Shown in pieces: positions 34,822 through 44,217 of a stretch of DNA of 64,000 bases. The position numbers were made by a program, and so were the translations under genes. How positions within the stretch are numbered: the first letter of the stretch is position 1; every line of letters starts with the position of its first letter. The notes under the pieces were generated by a model. The model was not told the origin of the DNA. It did no database searches and saw only the letters and a program-made list of their open reading frames with translations. Source of the stretch: Rhizobium oryziradicis (GTDB lineage: Bacteria > Pseudomonadota > Alphaproteobacteria > Rhizobiales > Rhizobiaceae); contig NZ_MKIM01000033.1 of NCBI RefSeq assembly GCF_001939045.1, forward strand, positions 124,001 to 188,000. The letters run 5' to 3'.

Positions 34822-35817
34822 GTGAAATTATCCAGAAGACTGTTTGGCGCAGCCGCCATTGCTTTTGTTGCAACAGCAGGCGTATCGCATGCGGCCGATA
34901 TGAAGATTGCCATTGTGGTGAAGTCCTTGGGCAACGGCTTCTTTGAAGCCGCCAACAAGGGCGCAGAAGAGGCCGCAAAGGAGCTGGGCGGCGTCAAGAT
35001 TATTTACACTGGCCCAACCACGACAACGGCAGAAGGCCAGATTGAGGTGATTAACTCCCTCATCGCCCAAGGCGTTGATGCCATTGCCATTTCCGCCAAT
35101 GATCCCGACGCGGTTGTTCCGGCTCTGAAAAAGGCAGCGCAGCGCGGCATCAAGGTCATTTCCTGGGATTCGGGCGTTGCGCCTGCAGGTCGCATCATGC
35201 ACCTCAATCCATCGTCCAATGAGCTGATTGGCAAGATGTGCCTGAAACTGGCCGCCGATCATCTGCCAGACGGCAAGGGTGATTTCGCCATTTTGTCAGC
35301 CACCACCACATCCACCAACCAGAACATCTGGATTGGCGAGATGAAAAAGCAACTGAAGGATTTTCCCGGCCTGAAATTGACCACCACCGTCTATGGTGAT
35401 GATTTGGCTGATAAAAGCTACCGCGAAGCGCAAGGCATCATGACCTCTCATCCTGATGTGAAGGTCATTGTGGCTCCAACCACCGTTGGCGTGCTGGCCG
35501 CGTCGCAGGCCGTGAAAGATGCCGGCAAGATCGGCAAGGTCTATGTCACGGGTCTTGGTCTGCCCTCAGAGATGGCGGGTGCCATCAAGTCTGGCGCCAC
35601 CAAGGAATTTGCCATCTGGAACCCGATTGATCTGGGCTATTCCGCAACCCAGATTGCCTATCATCTGGTCAAAGGCGATGCCACCGGCAAGCCCGGCACC
35701 GAAATTCCAACGGGTCGTATGGGTAAGATCAAGATTGATGACAAGGGCGAAGCCGCCATGGCCGATCCCTTCATCTATGACGCCAAGAACATCGATCAGT
35801 TCTCCAAAATTTTCTGA
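34822..35817 (+). CDS. rhaS: Rhamnose ABC importer binding protein
   Basis: Periplasmic binding protein of the ribose/CUT2 class (331 aa) with a signal peptide ending near VSHA-AD. The mature part has the family pattern KSLGNGFFEAANKGAEEAA, ANDPDAVVPAL and SWDSGVAP. The frame is open from 34774, but GTG 34822 follows GGGAGGA and gives a proper signal peptide (VKLSRRLFGAAAIAFVATA). It is first in the rhaSTPQUK set, with a strong hairpin right after its stop. Confidence 0.93.
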   Translation: MKLSRRLFGAAAIAFVATAGVSHAADMKIAIVVKSLGNGFFEAANKGAEEAAKELGGVKIIYTGPTTTTAEGQIEVINSLIAQGVDAIAISANDPDAVVPALKKAAQRGIKVISWDSGVAPAGRIMHLNPSSNELIGKMCLKLAADHLPDGKGDFAILSATTTSTNQNIWIGEMKKQLKDFPGLKLTTTVYGDDLADKSYREAQGIMTSHPDVKVIVAPTTVGVLAASQAVKDAGKIGKVYVTGLGLPSEMAGAIKSGATKEFAIWNPIDLGYSATQIAYHLVKGDATGKPGTEIPTGRMGKIKIDDKGEAAMADPFIYDAKNIDQFSKIF

Positions 35818-35841
35818 TCCTCCCAGATCTTATGTCATCAA

Positions 35842-35865
35842 TCCCGGCAGCAGGTGCTGCCGGGA
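35842..35865 (+). promoter_or_regulatory. Hairpin between rhaS and rhaT
   Basis: TCCCGGCAGC (35842-35851) pairs perfectly with GCTGCCGGGA (35856-35865) across the tetraloop AGGT. There is no T tract, so it more likely protects the 3' end of the rhaS message than stops transcription fully. Confidence 0.75.
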
Positions 35866-35892
35866 AACCTCGATTTGTGTCTGGTGAAACCA

Positions 35893-37428
35893 ATGATGAG
35901 TGTTCAAACCCAAGCGCTTGATGCGACGGCTTTGCCGGTCACGCCGCCAGTTTTGGAAATGCGGGGCATTTCCCAGATATTCCCCGGTGTGAAAGCGCTC
36001 GATAGCGTCAATATCGCGCTCTACCCCGGCCAGGTGACGGCTTTGATTGGTGAAAATGGTGCTGGCAAGTCGACGCTGGTGAAGATTTTGACCGGAATCT
36101 ATCGCCCGAACGAGGGTGAGATCATCATCGACGGTGCGCCGGTGCATTTTGCCAATGCGCAAGCTGCCATTGATGTGGGTGTTACGGCGATCCATCAGGA
36201 AACCGTGCTGTTTGATGAGCTGAGCGTTGCCGAAAACATCTTTATTGGCCATGCGCCCAAAACCCGGTTTGGCTTTATTGATTGGGTCAGCATCAATGCG
36301 CGCGCAGGCCAACTCATGGCCCGGTTGGAAAGTAATATTGATCCGACAATAAAGCTCAAGGATCTGTCGATTGCCCAGCGCCATCTGGTGGCCATTGCCC
36401 GCGCGCTTTCTGTCGACGCCCGCATTGTGATTATGGACGAGCCAACTGCGGCGCTGTCGCGTAAAGAGATTGATGATCTCTTTCGTATCGTTGAAGGCCT
36501 GAAGCGCGAAGGCAAAGCCATTTTGTTCATCAGCCACAAGTTTGATGAAGTCTATGAGATTGCCGAGAACTTTGCTGTTTTTCGCGATGGTAAAATGGTG
36601 GGCGCTGGCAAGCTGGAAGACACACCGCAAAACGAAATCGTGCGGCTTATGGTCGGTCGCGATGTGCATGATGCCTTTCCCAAGATCCAGGTGGATATTG
36701 GCGCGCCGGTGCTGAGCGTCGAGCGCTATTGTCATGAAACCGAGTTTCGCGATATTTCGTTTGATCTGCGCAAAGGCGAAATCCTGGGCGTCTATGGGCT
36801 CATAGGTGCGGGCCGCTCTGAATTATGTCAATCATTGTTTGGCATCACGCGCCCAGCCTCTGGCCGGTTAAGTCTGGAGGGCAGGGCGCTCACCATCCGC
36901 TCGACGTCCGATGCCATTGCGGCTGGCATTGTTTACGTGCCGGAAGAGCGCGGTCGCCACGGTTTAGCGCTGCAAATGCCGATATATCAGAATATGTCGC
37001 TGCCATCTCTGGCCCGCACGTCCGTGCGCGGTTTTCTCAACGCGATCAATGAGTTTGCCTTGGCGCGGCAATATGCCGAGCGGCTGGATTTGCGCGCTGC
37101 CGCCCTCTCTGTACCGGTTGGCACGCTATCGGGCGGCAACCAGCAAAAAGTGGTGATTGGCAAATGGCTGGCCACGCAGCCGAAAGTCATCATTCTAGAT
37201 GAACCCACAAAAGGCATCGATATCGGCTCCAAAGCGGCGGTGCATGGCTTTATTTCCGAGCTTGCCGCCCAAGGCCTTTCCATCATCATGATCTCGTCGG
37301 AACTGCCGGAAATATTGGGCATGTCAGACCGGGTGATGGTGATGCGCGAAGGCTTGCAGGAGGGGATTTTTGACCGGGACGGGCTGACGCCTGAGATATT
37401 GGTGCGCGCCGCCACCGGCAATGCATAA
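35893..37428 (+). CDS. rhaT: Rhamnose ABC importer ATPase
   Basis: Tandem ATPase of the CUT2 sugar importers (511 aa). The first half has Walker A GENGAGKST and a degenerate signature (LSIAQRHLVAIARAL). The second half has a degenerate Walker A (GLIGAGRSEL) and a good signature LSGGNQQK, as usual for this class. ATG 35893 or 35896 is the likely start; the frame is open to 35854, through the hairpin. It works with RhaP, RhaQ and RhaS. Confidence 0.93.
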   Translation: MMSVQTQALDATALPVTPPVLEMRGISQIFPGVKALDSVNIALYPGQVTALIGENGAGKSTLVKILTGIYRPNEGEIIIDGAPVHFANAQAAIDVGVTAIHQETVLFDELSVAENIFIGHAPKTRFGFIDWVSINARAGQLMARLESNIDPTIKLKDLSIAQRHLVAIARALSVDARIVIMDEPTAALSRKEIDDLFRIVEGLKREGKAILFISHKFDEVYEIAENFAVFRDGKMVGAGKLEDTPQNEIVRLMVGRDVHDAFPKIQVDIGAPVLSVERYCHETEFRDISFDLRKGEILGVYGLIGAGRSELCQSLFGITRPASGRLSLEGRALTIRSTSDAIAAGIVYVPEERGRHGLALQMPIYQNMSLPSLARTSVRGFLNAINEFALARQYAERLDLRAAALSVPVGTLSGGNQQKVVIGKWLATQPKVIILDEPTKGIDIGSKAAVHGFISELAAQGLSIIMISSELPEILGMSDRVMVMREGLQEGIFDRDGLTPEILVRAATGNA

Positions 37429-37437
37429 GGGGTGAGA

Positions 37438-38439
37438 ATGAAAAGCCTTTTGAAACATCGAGAGATCGCGCTTGGCCTGATTGTTGTGCTGCTGATTGGC
37501 GGGTTCGCCACCAGAGCGTCAGGATTTGCCGAGCCCGCTAATCTCGCCAAAATCTTCAATGATACCGCCATTTTGATTATTTTGGCTCTGGCCCAGATGG
37601 TGGTGATCCTCACCAAATCCATTGATCTTTCAGTCGCCGCCAATCTGGCGCTGACCGGCATGGCGGTTGCCATGGTCAACGCGGCTTTTCCCGGCGCTCC
37701 GCTTGTGTTTTTGATTGTGCTGGCCGTGGTGTGTGGGGCAGCGCTTGGTGCCATTAATGGCTATCTGGTATGGCTGTTGCAAATCCCGCCGATTGTGGTG
37801 ACACTGGGCACATTGACGATTTATCGCGGCATGGCCTTTGTGCTGTCGGGTGGTGCCTGGGTCAATGCCTATCAGATGACGCCGGACTTTCTGAACTTTC
37901 CGAGATATTCTGTGTTGGGTCTGCCCATTCTGTCATGGATTGCGATTAGCGTGGTGCTTGCGATGTGGTTTGTGCTGACCCGCACCAGCTTTGGTCGTGC
38001 CACTTATGCGGCAGGCGGCAATGCCGTGGCATCGGTTTATGCTGGCATTAATATTGGTCGCACGCAATTTTTTGCCTTCATGCTATCCGGCGGCATGGCC
38101 GGATTGTGTGGCTATCTCTGGGTGTCGCGCTACGCGGTTGCCTATGTGGATGTGGCCAATGGGTTTGAGCTCGACAGCGTTGCGGCTTGCGTGATTGGCG
38201 GCATCTCGATTGCAGGTGGCATTGGCACGGTTGCTGGCACTGTTCTCGGTGCTCTGTTTTTGGGCGTGATTAAAAACGCCCTGCCCGTGATTGGTATTTC
38301 GCCCTTTGCGCAAATGTCGATTTCGGGCATCGTGATCGTATTGGCCGTGGTGTTTAACGCGCGCTCCGAGCGCAAAAAAGGCCGCATCATCCTGAGAGAT
38401 CGCGCAGCAGGTGGCAAAGCCGGGGAGATTGCAGCATGA
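37438..38439 (+). CDS. rhaP: Rhamnose ABC importer permease RhaP
   Basis: CUT2 permease (333 aa) with about eight to ten membrane segments and the family motif GRATYAAGGNAVASVYAGI in a cytoplasmic loop. AGGGG precedes ATG 37438; a GTG two codons earlier is also possible. Its stop overlaps the rhaQ start (ATGA). Confidence 0.92.
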   Translation: MKSLLKHREIALGLIVVLLIGGFATRASGFAEPANLAKIFNDTAILIILALAQMVVILTKSIDLSVAANLALTGMAVAMVNAAFPGAPLVFLIVLAVVCGAALGAINGYLVWLLQIPPIVVTLGTLTIYRGMAFVLSGGAWVNAYQMTPDFLNFPRYSVLGLPILSWIAISVVLAMWFVLTRTSFGRATYAAGGNAVASVYAGINIGRTQFFAFMLSGGMAGLCGYLWVSRYAVAYVDVANGFELDSVAACVIGGISIAGGIGTVAGTVLGALFLGVIKNALPVIGISPFAQMSISGIVIVLAVVFNARSERKKGRIILRDRAAGGKAGEIAA

Positions 38440-39467
38440 CCAAGGCAAGCTCAATGACCAAGACATGCTCAGATCAGGCAATCTCAAAGCGCAGCATTCC
38501 AGACCGCTTAGGCACCCCCTTGCGCCGCCTTATGGGGCGTTGGGAAGTTCTGCTGTTTGGCGTGGCAATCTTGATTTTTATCGCCAATTCGCTGGCGTCG
38601 CCCTATTTTCTTAATATCTGGAATCTCTCTGACGCAACCTTCAATTTCACTGAAAAAGCCATGATTGCTTTTGCCATGGCCTTATTGGTGATTGCTGGTG
38701 AAATTGATCTTTCTGTCGCAGCCATTATTGCCATTGCCTCAACCGCCATGGGTGCGGCTGCCCAAATGGGCATCGGCACGCCGGGGCTAGTCGCGATTGG
38801 TATTGGTGTCGGGCTTGCGTGCGGCGTATTTAACGGTGCTTTGGTGGCAGGGCTGAAACTGCCGTCGATTGTTGTCACCATTGGCACCATGAGCCTGTTT
38901 CGCGGCATTTCCTATCTGGTGCTGGGCGATAAAGCCTATGGCAATTACCCCGAAAGTTTTGCGTATTTCGGTCAGGGTTATGTTCTTGGCCCTCTGTCTT
39001 TCGAATTGATGTTGTTCTTTGTGGTTGCGGCAGCGATTGCCATTTTGCTGCACGCCACCAACTTTGGACGTCAGGTCTTTGTGATCGGCAACAATCCCTT
39101 GGCGGCCCGGTTTTCCGGCATTCCGGTCGAGCGGGTAAAATTCATTCTCTTTGTGCTGACGGGGTTAATGAGTGGCATTGCAGCGGTCTGCCTCACATCG
39201 CGGCTCGGCTCTACCCGGCCATCCATTGCGCAAGGCTGGGAGCTTGAAGCCGTGACTATGGTGGTGTTGGGAGGTGTCTCTATTCTGGGCGGATCTGGCA
39301 CCATCGGCGGCGTGGTCATTGCGGCTTTTGTGATGGGATTGGTCACCTTTGGTCTTGGGCTTTTGAATGTGCCGGGCATCGTGATGTCGATCTTTATCGG
39401 CCTGTTGCTCATCATCACCATTGCATTACCCATCATTGGTCGTCGCATGCGCGATATGAGGAATTGA
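38436..39467 (+). CDS. rhaQ: Rhamnose ABC importer permease RhaQ
   Basis: Second CUT2 permease (343 aa), with the matching loop GRQVFVIGNNPLAARFSGI. It overlaps rhaP by four bases and ends one base before rhaU, so the three are tightly coupled. The N-terminal 30 residues before the first membrane segment are polar and basic. Confidence 0.92.
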   Translation: MTKASSMTKTCSDQAISKRSIPDRLGTPLRRLMGRWEVLLFGVAILIFIANSLASPYFLNIWNLSDATFNFTEKAMIAFAMALLVIAGEIDLSVAAIIAIASTAMGAAAQMGIGTPGLVAIGIGVGLACGVFNGALVAGLKLPSIVVTIGTMSLFRGISYLVLGDKAYGNYPESFAYFGQGYVLGPLSFELMLFFVVAAAIAILLHATNFGRQVFVIGNNPLAARFSGIPVERVKFILFVLTGLMSGIAAVCLTSRLGSTRPSIAQGWELEAVTMVVLGGVSILGGSGTIGGVVIAAFVMGLVTFGLGLLNVPGIVMSIFIGLLLIITIALPIIGRRMRDMRN

Positions 39468-39468
39468 T

Positions 39469-39792
39469 ATGTCTTTGAACGAAAAATACGCCTTCAAAAT
39501 GCAACTTCATCCCGGCATGGAGGCAGAATACCGCAAGCGCCATGATGAGATCTGGCCGGAATTGGTCGCTTTGCTGCGAGATGCGGGTGTGAGCGATTAC
39601 TCCATCCACCTCGATGCTGATACCAATACACTGTTTGGGATATTAACCCGCAGCGCCGATCATGGAATGGCCGAATTGCCAGATCATCCAGTGATGAAGC
39701 GTTGGTGGGCGCATATGGCGGATATCATGGCCAGCAATCCGGACAATTCTCCCGTTTCTGTCGAACTCCAGCCCGTTTTTTATATGCCATGA
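39469..39792 (+). CDS. rhaU: L-rhamnose mutarotase
   Basis: Small dimeric alpha/beta protein (107 aa) that interconverts the anomers of L-rhamnose. Family pattern is clear: HPGMEAEYRKRHDEIWPEL, SDYSIHLD and the C-terminal PDHPVMKRWWAHMADIM. It lies one base after rhaQ and overlaps rhaK by four bases. Confidence 0.93.
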   Translation: MSLNEKYAFKMQLHPGMEAEYRKRHDEIWPELVALLRDAGVSDYSIHLDADTNTLFGILTRSADHGMAELPDHPVMKRWWAHMADIMASNPDNSPVSVELQPVFYMP

Positions 39793-41201
39793 CCGCACAA
39801 TACCAACGCCCACGATACAAACGCATTGCCGTGATTGATATTGGTAAAACCAATGCCAAGGTTGTGGTCATTGATGCTGTAAGCGGTAGCGAGTTGGCAG
39901 GCCAGCGAACGGCCAATACGGTGATCACGGATGGGCCGTACCCCCATTTTGATACGGAGCGGCTTTGGTTTTTTATAATCGATGCGCTCCGACAGCTTGC
40001 GCAAACGCCGGGCTTTGACGCGATCTCGATCACCACGCACGGCGCTTGTGCCGCTTTGTTGAACGGGGAAGGCGGGTTAGCGCTGCCGGTGCTGGATTAT
40101 GAGCATCCCTATTCTGACGATGTTCAAAAGGCCTATCAGGCACTCAGGCCCGATTTTAATGAAACCTGTTCACCTTTATTGCCCTGCGGGCTTAATCTCG
40201 GTGCGCAGTTGCATTATCAAAAAGCAGTATTTGCCAGCGAGTTTGCAAAGGTCAAAACAATTCTGACCTATCCGCAATATTGGGCATTTCGACTGACCGG
40301 GGTGGCCGCCAATGAAGTGACCTCGCTTGGGTGTCACACCGATCTTTGGAATCCTGCTAGCCGGCAGTATTCTCAATTGGTTGAAAAACTTGGGCTTTTG
40401 GAAAAAATGGCTCCGGTTCGCGCAGCCTTTGACGTGCTGGGGCCGCTCAAGCGCGAGATCGCTGACCAATTGGGACTGAAAGAACCGGTTTCGGTCTATT
40501 GTGGCATTCACGACAGCAATGCCTCTCTTCTCCCACAATTGATGCGTCGTAAAGCGCCATTTTCAGTCGTGTCAACGGGCACCTGGATCATCAGTTTTGC
40601 CGTCGGTTGTAAAACCGAAGCACTCGATCCGCGCCGCGATACGCTGGCCAATGTTGATGTCTTTGGCAAACCGGTTCCTTCGGCGCGTTACATGGGAGGG
40701 CGCGAATTTGAGATTTTGACAAAGGGGCTCTCGGAGCCCGCCGACGACTGTTTGGATGTGGCAGTGAACGAAGTGATTGCCAATGACGTGATGCTCTTGC
40801 CGAATGTTGTTGCCGGTTCCGGGCCATTTCCGAGACAGACCACGCGCTGGATCAATGAGCCAGCGGATAGTGCCCAGCGATATGTCGCCATCTTGCTTTA
40901 TGTGGCGCTGATGACGGCAAGCTCCCTTGCAATCGTCGACGCTGACGGACCTATTGTTGTTGAAGGCCCATTTGCAAAAAACCGGATCTATTTGCGGGCT
41001 CTGGCTTCTATCACGGGTCGCAATGTGCATGTGGGGCAGGGCGGCACCCCGACAGGAACGGCGGAGGGGGCTGCCTTGTTGACCGGCATATCGGTGCCTG
41101 AGGTGCATGATACGATAATTCCAGCCGGTTTGATTGACACCCTGCGCTACCAGCAGGACTTTCTTGAGCGCGTTGGAAACAGCGCTCATTTTGCACGCTG
41201 A
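39789..41201 (+). CDS. rhaK: FGGY-family rhamnulokinase-type kinase
   Basis: Sugar kinase of the FGGY family (470 aa), beginning IAVIDIGKTNAKVVVID and with the ATP-site region in the second half (VVSTGTWIISF). It phosphorylates L-rhamnose or L-rhamnulose ahead of RhaD. The frame is open from 39702, but ATG 39789 overlaps the rhaU stop in ATGA form. In R. leguminosarum this kinase is known to be needed for rhamnose transport, which fits its place at the end of the transporter genes. Confidence 0.92.
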   Translation: MTAQYQRPRYKRIAVIDIGKTNAKVVVIDAVSGSELAGQRTANTVITDGPYPHFDTERLWFFIIDALRQLAQTPGFDAISITTHGACAALLNGEGGLALPVLDYEHPYSDDVQKAYQALRPDFNETCSPLLPCGLNLGAQLHYQKAVFASEFAKVKTILTYPQYWAFRLTGVAANEVTSLGCHTDLWNPASRQYSQLVEKLGLLEKMAPVRAAFDVLGPLKREIADQLGLKEPVSVYCGIHDSNASLLPQLMRRKAPFSVVSTGTWIISFAVGCKTEALDPRRDTLANVDVFGKPVPSARYMGGREFEILTKGLSEPADDCLDVAVNEVIANDVMLLPNVVAGSGPFPRQTTRWINEPADSAQRYVAILLYVALMTASSLAIVDADGPIVVEGPFAKNRIYLRALASITGRNVHVGQGGTPTGTAEGAALLTGISVPEVHDTIIPAGLIDTLRYQQDFLERVGNSAHFAR

Positions 41202-41300
41202 CGTGATAGCGCCCGAAAGGATAGGGCTTGGTTTGTTGGGTGGCGGTTGATAGAAATCTTGAGCCGATTTGCCTTCACTATCCATTTGGGAGAATTTTCT

Positions 41301-42152
41301 ATGAAATTTGTCAGTTTCACCCGCCTCGGGCGCGCAGGCTTTGGCGCATTGGTTGAGGGCGGTATTGTCGATCTGACCGGGCGGTTGAGCTATGATTGCC
41401 TGACATTGAAGCAAGCAATTCTCGACGATCTTTTGGAAATCGCTGGCGATTATGTGCAAGATCGCAGGCCGGAGCTTGCACTCTCCGACGTGGCTCTGGT
41501 GCCCGTCATTCCAGACCCTGCTAAAATTTTGTGCATTGGCGTGAATTATGTCGCGCATCGTGAGGAAACCAAACGTCCAGAGGTTGGTTATCCAACGGTG
41601 TTTACCCGTTTTGCCGACACCCAGATTGGTCACGGCCAACCAATGGTGAAGCCAGCGCGCTCGAACAGTCTTGATTTCGAGGCCGAACTGGCGGTGGTGA
41701 TAGGGCGTGGCGGTCGCAATATCGCTGAAGAGGATGCACTCGACCACATCGCTGGTTATTCCTGCTATCACGATGGTTCTGTTCGAGATTGGCAGCGCCA
41801 CACATCACAATTTGTGCCGGGCAAAAACTACCCCGCAACGGCAGGCTTTGGTCCGGCGCTTGTGACACCAGATGAAGTGGGTGATTACCGCACGCTTTCC
41901 ATCACTGGACGTTTGAACGGTGAGGTGGTCCAGCAGGCAACGCTTGATGATCTGATTTTCCCGATCCCGCAGCTGATTGCCTATCTCTCGGCTTTCACGG
42001 CGCTTTCCGCAGGCGACGTGATCGTCACCGGCACACCCGGCGGTGTTGGTGAGCGGCGCGAACCGCCGCTGTTTATGAAGGCGGGCGATGTGTTTGAGGT
42101 GGATATTCCAGGTGTTGGCCTGTTGCGCAATCCGGTTGTTGCAGAGATGTGA
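41301..42152 (+). CDS. Fumarylacetoacetate hydrolase-family protein
   Basis: FAH-family enzyme (283 aa) that probably cleaves or hydrates a 2-keto-3-deoxy or beta-diketo acid. Metal-binding residues are expected in FEAELAVVIGRGGRNI and GYSCYHDGSVRDWQ; the C-terminal GDVIVTGTPGGVG is typical. GGGAG precedes ATG 41301. It is 99 bases downstream of rhaK on the same strand and may belong to the same transcript. A role in a non-phosphorylated rhamnose or other sugar-acid pathway is possible but unproven. A hairpin follows. Confidence 0.88.
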   Translation: MKFVSFTRLGRAGFGALVEGGIVDLTGRLSYDCLTLKQAILDDLLEIAGDYVQDRRPELALSDVALVPVIPDPAKILCIGVNYVAHREETKRPEVGYPTVFTRFADTQIGHGQPMVKPARSNSLDFEAELAVVIGRGGRNIAEEDALDHIAGYSCYHDGSVRDWQRHTSQFVPGKNYPATAGFGPALVTPDEVGDYRTLSITGRLNGEVVQQATLDDLIFPIPQLIAYLSAFTALSAGDVIVTGTPGGVGERREPPLFMKAGDVFEVDIPGVGLLRNPVVAEM

Positions 42153-42163
42153 GCACAGCAGAG

Positions 42164-42193
42164 CACGGGTCAAGAATGACATCTTGACCCGTG
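42164..42193 (+). terminator. Hairpin after the FAH gene
   Basis: CACGGGTCAAGA (42164-42175) pairs perfectly with TCTTGACCCGTG (42182-42193) across a six-base loop, 12 bases after the stop. It lacks a T tract, so termination efficiency is uncertain. It marks the end of the rhamnose region. Confidence 0.7.
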
Positions 42194-42369
42194 GCATCAG
42201 TGAGAAGCAACGTTGATCGCCTCATGGTTGTTTTTGCGCCGTCGCGTCGATTCCCGCGCAAGGAGTTTTTTACCCTAAAATTAGATGGGTCTTTAATCGC
42301 GTTATTTGTAATGCCTCTTTAATACGATATGTCTAACGTAATCTCTTCGAAGATTGGGCGGGACGACGC

Positions 42370-44184
42370 ATGCTGACGGCATTTCAGAACATGATTTTGG
42401 AGAAAATCGCGAAGGGCGACGTGCTTGTCGACATTCTCAACTGCCTCTGTCGTGCTGTTGAGGACATGGTACCGGACATTGTCATCTCAGTCTTGTCGCT
42501 TGATGATGAGCTTTGTCTACATCACCTGGCGGGCCCTTCTATTGCGCCCTCCTATGCTGACGCCATTGATGGTTTAAAAATTGGGGAAGGTGTCGGCTCG
42601 TGTGGCACCGCCGCATTCCGCGCAAGTCCTGTCCTGGTTGAGAGCATTGCGACGCATCCTTTCTGGAGTGCATTTAAGCATCTGGCTTTGCCTTTGGGTT
42701 TCAGAGCGTGTTGGTCAACCCCGATTATCTCGGATGATAAGGTTCTCGGCACTTTCGCCTTTTATTTTTTCAGAGAGCGCGGGCCGAGTGATTTCGAGCG
42801 GCAGATTGTTGCGGCTTGCGTTCATCTTTGTGCAATCGGAATGGACCGGGAACTCCGATCCGTTGAGCGCCGCCGTATTGCCCAGACGGATTCTTTGACC
42901 GGCTTGCCCAATCGGTCGCGATTTAATGACATCATTGCGCTCGAAGATGCTTCAAAAAGGCATTGGGGCCTGTTGCTGATGGATCTGGATGATCTCAAGC
43001 TCGTCAATGACACTTTCGGGCATCTGGCTGGAGACGATTTGATCGCATCAGTTGGCCGCAGGCTCCAAAGCCTTTGCGGCCCTGATAGTGCTTTTCGTTT
43101 GGGGGGAGACGAGTTCGCCGTCATTGTTCGCGGTGATGAGTGCGTGGATCTCGGATTTTTCGCCAGCCATATACTCGATTGTTTAAAGGCTCCGTGTTTG
43201 TGCGTCGGGCAGACCATTTATCCATCGGCCACGATTGGCGGGGCTGTCGCCGTTGTGGGGGAGAGCATCGCAGAAATCCGTCAAAATGCCGATTTTGCAC
43301 TCTATGAAGCCAAAGATCGGGCACGGGGAAAATTCATCGAATATTCGCGCAATTCCGGTTCGCGGTTTGCGCGCCGTTTTGGAGCTTTTCAACAATTGGC
43401 GGATGGCCTGCGTGAAGGGCGTGTTGATGTGCACTACCAGCCGATTGTTGATTTGCGGACCGGGCATATTCTCGGATTGGAGGCCCTATGTCGCCTGACC
43501 AATCGAAATGGTGAGGTTATTTCTGCGTCTCACTTTCACGAAGCCACGCGGGATGCAAACCTCGCAGCGGAATTAACACGGCAAATATTGAGGATTATTG
43601 CCACAGATGCGCGGCGCTGGATGGATCTTGGGCTCGATTTTGGTCGGGTCGGGTTGAATGTGTCAGCAGGTGATTTTCTCGATGGTCAACTCTCGGAGAA
43701 TATTGTCGGTGTTCTTGAAACGGCAGGCGTGCCAACCAACAAGATCGTGATTGAGCTGACAGAATCGATTTACATTGGTCGTCATGAGCAATCGGTCGTT
43801 GGGCAAATCGCAAAATTGCGCAAAGCCGGAATGGAAGTTGCGCTTGACGATTTTGGCACCGGATTTGCCTCGCTCACCCACCTTGTCACGATACCATTGG
43901 ACATCATCAAAATCGACCGATTGTTTGTGGAGCGTATGATCGTCGACAGATCAGCATCGGTGATTGTTGAGGCTTTGCTGTCAATTTCGGAAAAATTGAA
44001 CTTCAAAGTCATCGCAGAGGGTATTGAGACACGAGAACAGTGTGATTTTCTCTCCGGTTTGGGCTGTGTGCGCGGCCAGGGCTTTTTGTTTTCAAAAGCG
44101 GTGGACCGCGAGCAGGCAACCCTGCTGTTGCGACGACAGGCGGAAAAGACCGCAATCGTACCTATGCTCCGGTTTGCGCTTTAG
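42370..44184 (+). CDS. GAF-GGDEF-EAL cyclic-di-GMP enzyme
   Basis: A 604-aa soluble protein with an N-terminal GAF sensor domain (about 15-160), then GGDEF (motif GGDEF at 245-249), then EAL (EAL at 371-373, with NVSAGDF, IELTES and DDFGTG). Both active-site motifs are intact, so it could make, break or switch between making and breaking cyclic di-GMP. No membrane segment is present. It stands alone between the rhamnose region and the convergent racemase gene. A PilZ protein, a typical cyclic-di-GMP receptor, is encoded 6 kb away. Confidence 0.93.
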   Translation: MLTAFQNMILEKIAKGDVLVDILNCLCRAVEDMVPDIVISVLSLDDELCLHHLAGPSIAPSYADAIDGLKIGEGVGSCGTAAFRASPVLVESIATHPFWSAFKHLALPLGFRACWSTPIISDDKVLGTFAFYFFRERGPSDFERQIVAACVHLCAIGMDRELRSVERRRIAQTDSLTGLPNRSRFNDIIALEDASKRHWGLLLMDLDDLKLVNDTFGHLAGDDLIASVGRRLQSLCGPDSAFRLGGDEFAVIVRGDECVDLGFFASHILDCLKAPCLCVGQTIYPSATIGGAVAVVGESIAEIRQNADFALYEAKDRARGKFIEYSRNSGSRFARRFGAFQQLADGLREGRVDVHYQPIVDLRTGHILGLEALCRLTNRNGEVISASHFHEATRDANLAAELTRQILRIIATDARRWMDLGLDFGRVGLNVSAGDFLDGQLSENIVGVLETAGVPTNKIVIELTESIYIGRHEQSVVGQIAKLRKAGMEVALDDFGTGFASLTHLVTIPLDIIKIDRLFVERMIVDRSASVIVEALLSISEKLNFKVIAEGIETREQCDFLSGLGCVRGQGFLFSKAVDREQATLLLRRQAEKTAIVPMLRFAL

Positions 44185-44185
44185 A

Positions 44186-44216
44186 GTTTGTCTGCTTCAA
44201 TTTGAACCTGACAGAC
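44186..44216 (+). repeat. RIME-like element, short copy
   Basis: This 31-base copy has only the second palindrome, GTCTG (44190-44194) with CAGAC (44212-44216) and TTCAA/TTGAA inside. It matches the 50220 copy closely over the core TTCAATTTGAACCTGA. It exactly fills the 33-base gap between two convergent genes. Confidence 0.7.
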
Positions 44217-44217
44217 C

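Noticed and set aside
40572..41801. Antisense open frame (409 aa) across rhaK and the FAH gene
   Set aside because: It spans two well-supported genes on the plus strand and has no domain.
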